From assembly GCA_007133745.1 (NCBI GenBank), contig SLMC01000108.1, positions 1 to 6,185 on the forward strand: a stretch of 6,185 nt of DNA, given 5' to 3'. Below the pieces are notes generated by a model. It did no database searches. It saw only the letters and a program-made list of their open reading frames with translations, and was not told where the DNA came from. A program made the position numbers and the translations under genes. How positions within the stretch are numbered: position 1 is the first letter of the stretch; every line of letters begins with the position of its first letter. Positions 4,012 to 6,185 of this stretch are shown piece after piece. This DNA comes from Kiritimatiellia bacterium. GTDB lineage: Bacteria; Verrucomicrobiota; Kiritimatiellia; UBA8416; SLMC01.

Positions 4012-6177
4012 CTACGCGAACAAACGTCCGATTTGGTAGAACAGGGCGGTAACCACCCAGGCCAGCACGGTGAGCCCGACCAGTTGCAGCGCCGCCCATT
4101 TCCAGCCGCCTGCTTCCCGTCGCGTTATCACGACCGTGGCGACGCACGGCATGCTGATCAGACAGAACAGCATGATGGCAAAGCCCTGCAAGGGCGTAAA
4201 ATCGTCGCGCAGCCTTTCGCGCAGCGTGCCTGAATCCTCGTCGGTTTCGCCCATCGAATAGACGATGCCCAGTTGCGCGACAAACACTTCCTTGGCCGCA
4301 AAGGCTCCGATCATGGCGGTGGAAACGCGCCAGTCGAAGCCCAGCGGCTTGAAGACCGGCGTGATGGCGCGGCCGACGCGGCCGACAATGGAATGCTCCA
4401 AAGCCGCTTGCGCTTCGCCGTAGTCCAGGTCGCGAACACGTGTTTCTCGCTCGGCTTCGGCGGTTTCGGTGTCCGCCTCGATCCGTGCGCGTTGACTCTG
4501 GAACGCGTCGTGAACCTCCTCGGGCAATTTCGGCCAGGTGGACAAGGCCCAGAGAATCACGGATACGCCGAGAATCAGGGTGCCCGCCTTGCGCAGGAAA
4601 TAGCCCGCGCGTTCCCACATGTGAATCAGCATGCTGCGCAAGGTGGGCAGCCGATACGGCGGCAGTTCCATGACGAACGGCACGGATTCGCCTCTGAGCA
4701 ACGTGCCGCGCAGAAGCTTGGCGGCCAGGATCGCCAGCACAATGCCGATCGCGTACAGACTCCAAAGAATGCCGGCGTGCCAGCCTTCCGGAAAGAACGC
4801 CGGAATCAGCAGGGCGTATATCGTCAGCCGCGCCCCGCAACTCATGAGGGGCAGCACAAGAATCGTGGTGATCCGGTCGCGTCGGCTTTCCAGCGTTCGC
4901 GCGCCCATGATCGCCGGCACCGTGCAGCCGAAGCCCAGCAGCATGGGAATGAAACTCTTGCCGTGCAGTCCGATGGCATGCATGAACCGATCCATAATGA
5001 ATGCCGCGCGCGCCATGTAGCCGCTGTCCTCGAGCGTGGCGATGGCCAGAAACAGCAGGAGGATCGTCGGCAGAAACACCAGCACGCCGCCAACGCCGCC
5101 GATCACACCGTCCACCAGCAAACTGCGCAACAGACTCTCCGAGCCTGACGGCCACAAGCCGCCGACCCAATGCGCCAGCAGCGCGAATCCCGATTCCATG
5201 CCGTTCATCATCGGTTCGGCCAGCGTGAAGGTCAAGTGGAAGACGCCATACATCAGCGCCGCGAAAATCGGCAGGCCCAGCCAGCGGTTCAGCATGACCC
5301 GATCAATCTGTTCGCTGCGCGAGATGCGGGCAACGCCCGTTTGCATGACGGCCTCGGCGCAAATGCCGGCGATGTATCCGTAGCGCCGGTCCGCCAGTTG
5401 GGCGGCGATATTCTCGTCGAACACCTGCTCGATATGCTTGCGGTGCCGTTCGGCATCGGCGGTCAGGGCGGCGGACGATTCGGCACACAGCGCCGTTACG
5501 CGCCGACGCGTTTCTGGATCGCCTTCCAGCGTTTTCAGTGCGAACCAGCGCGCGCGACTGCGCAATGCCGGCAAGGTTTCGATGCGAGCCTGAAGCTTTT
5601 TGACATGCGGCTCGATTTCGCTGCCATAGTCCACTTGATGCGGCTGAACCGTTCGGAGGCCTTCCGCCACCTGGGCCGCGACCTCGATCAACTCGCGCAC
5701 ACCGCGTCCCGTGTTGCCGACCGTCGCGACAACGGGCGCGCCGGTCAGCAAGCTCATGCGTTCGAGATCCACCGTCAGCCCCTTGGCCTCCAAGGTGTCC
5801 CACATGTTCAAGGCGATGACCAGCGGCACGCCCAGCTCGGCCAACTGCACCGCCAAATAAAGGTTGCGTTCGAGATTCGACGCGTCCACCACGGCGACCA
5901 CCGCGTCCGGCCGTTCCTCGATCAGCACATTGCGGGCGACAATTTCCTCCGCGCTGCGGGCCGAGAGACTGTAGGCGCCCGGCAGATCGATCAGCGTGAA
6001 GCGCCGATCGCCTAACCGCGCCTCGCCTTCCTTGCGCTCGACGGTCACGCCGGGATAATTGCCCACATGCTGACGCGCCCCGGTCAAGGCGTTGAACAAA
6101 GTGGTCTTGCCCGCATTGGGATTGCCGGCCAAGGCTATGGTTAACGGCCTTTTCGCGGACGCTTGCGGACGAGTCAT
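4012..6177 (-). CDS. feoB: Ferrous iron transport protein B (FeoB)
   Basis: This 721-residue inner-membrane protein imports Fe(II). The N-terminal GTPase domain shows G1 GNPNAGKT 18-25, G2 within YPGVTVE 41-47, G3 DLPG 64-67, G4 NMWD 124-127 and a G5 region near VGNTGRG 153-159, followed by a helical linker (about 170-275). The membrane part begins near residue 300. It includes the two conserved Gate regions, with VFLPTILLLF 367-376 and LED 382-384, GFGCTVPAIMGARTLES 415-431 (Cys418) and PLMSCGARLTIYALLIPAFF 443-462 (Cys447). A late helical bundle ends at LFA 721. Residues 551-600 form a charged, probably helical insert between membrane segments. Length and order fit a complete single-chain FeoB. 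Only 8 bases precede the ATG, so its ribosome binding site is outside the window; the ATGA at 6177-6174 could overlap the stop of an upstream gene such as feoA. Downstream, without a clear terminator, comes the phosphofructokinase gene. Iron regulation (Fur) cannot be judged because the promoter is not shown. Confidence 0.97.
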   Translation of the reverse strand: MTRPQASAKRPLTIALAGNPNAGKTTLFNALTGARQHVGNYPGVTVERKEGEARLGDRRFTLIDLPGAYSLSARSAEEIVARNVLIEERPDAVVAVVDASNLERNLYLAVQLAELGVPLVIALNMWDTLEAKGLTVDLERMSLLTGAPVVATVGNTGRGVRELIEVAAQVAEGLRTVQPHQVDYGSEIEPHVKKLQARIETLPALRSRARWFALKTLEGDPETRRRVTALCAESSAALTADAERHRKHIEQVFDENIAAQLADRRYGYIAGICAEAVMQTGVARISRSEQIDRVMLNRWLGLPIFAALMYGVFHLTFTLAEPMMNGMESGFALLAHWVGGLWPSGSESLLRSLLVDGVIGGVGGVLVFLPTILLLFLAIATLEDSGYMARAAFIMDRFMHAIGLHGKSFIPMLLGFGCTVPAIMGARTLESRRDRITTILVLPLMSCGARLTIYALLIPAFFPEGWHAGILWSLYAIGIVLAILAAKLLRGTLLRGESVPFVMELPPYRLPTLRSMLIHMWERAGYFLRKAGTLILGVSVILWALSTWPKLPEEVHDAFQSQRARIEADTETAEAERETRVRDLDYGEAQAALEHSIVGRVGRAITPVFKPLGFDWRVSTAMIGAFAAKEVFVAQLGIVYSMGETDEDSGTLRERLRDDFTPLQGFAIMLFCLISMPCVATVVITRREAGGWKWAALQLVGLTVLAWVVTALFYQIGRLFA

Positions 6178-6185
6178 ACGATTTG

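Noticed and set aside
3980..5170. 396-codon leftward frame inside feoB
   Set aside because: It lies in another frame of the same strand as feoB, is Arg/His-rich and has no ribosome binding site, whereas the FeoB frame is continuous and full of family motifs.

Overview
The window looks like a piece of a moderately GC-rich bacterial chromosome. Shine-Dalgarno sites are clear and genes are tightly packed. The lineage cannot be fixed from the sequence. A secreted polysaccharide-lyase-like protein beside a SUMF1-fold lipoprotein, together with a plant/trypanosome-type phosphofructokinase and FeoB, would fit an anaerobic polysaccharide degrader of the PVC/Hydrogenedentota/Lentisphaerota kind, but that is a guess. 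I see no tRNA, rRNA, CRISPR array, insertion sequence or phage gene.

Left part, transcribed leftward (1-1239). A lipoprotein with a formylglycine-generating-enzyme (SUMF1) fold is followed, after a 137-base gap, by the first 88 codons of a secreted protein that runs off the left edge. This second gene is easy to miss because its best start is TTG. Its N-terminus carries a DGSWPDIDY-type motif like that of family 8 polysaccharide lyases. The gap holds a long nested inverted repeat and a tandem 11-base duplication whose junction makes the lipoprotein's stop codon.

Middle (1240-1851). A 333-base divergent regulatory region with A-tracts and several inverted repeats separates the lipoprotein from a rightward gene for a 92-residue, three-helix membrane protein of unknown function.

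Right part, transcribed leftward (1848-6177). Three genes lie in the order feoB (ferrous iron transporter), a 6-phosphofructokinase, and a short QueG-like protein with two predicted [4Fe-4S] clusters. The gaps are 82 and 123 bases, so they may be co-transcribed, although the second gap holds a strong GC hairpin just after the kinase stop. Iron uptake next to an iron-sulfur protein makes loose sense. The link to glycolysis is unexplained and may be only genomic neighbourhood. The iron-sulfur gene converges on the small membrane-protein gene, and both stop codons fall within the same four bases, TTAA.

No wholly new system is evident. The best leads are the cryptic lyase-like gene, the mixed nucleotide-site signature of the phosphofructokinase, the QueG-like protein lacking the usual catalytic aspartate, and the intergenic repeats.
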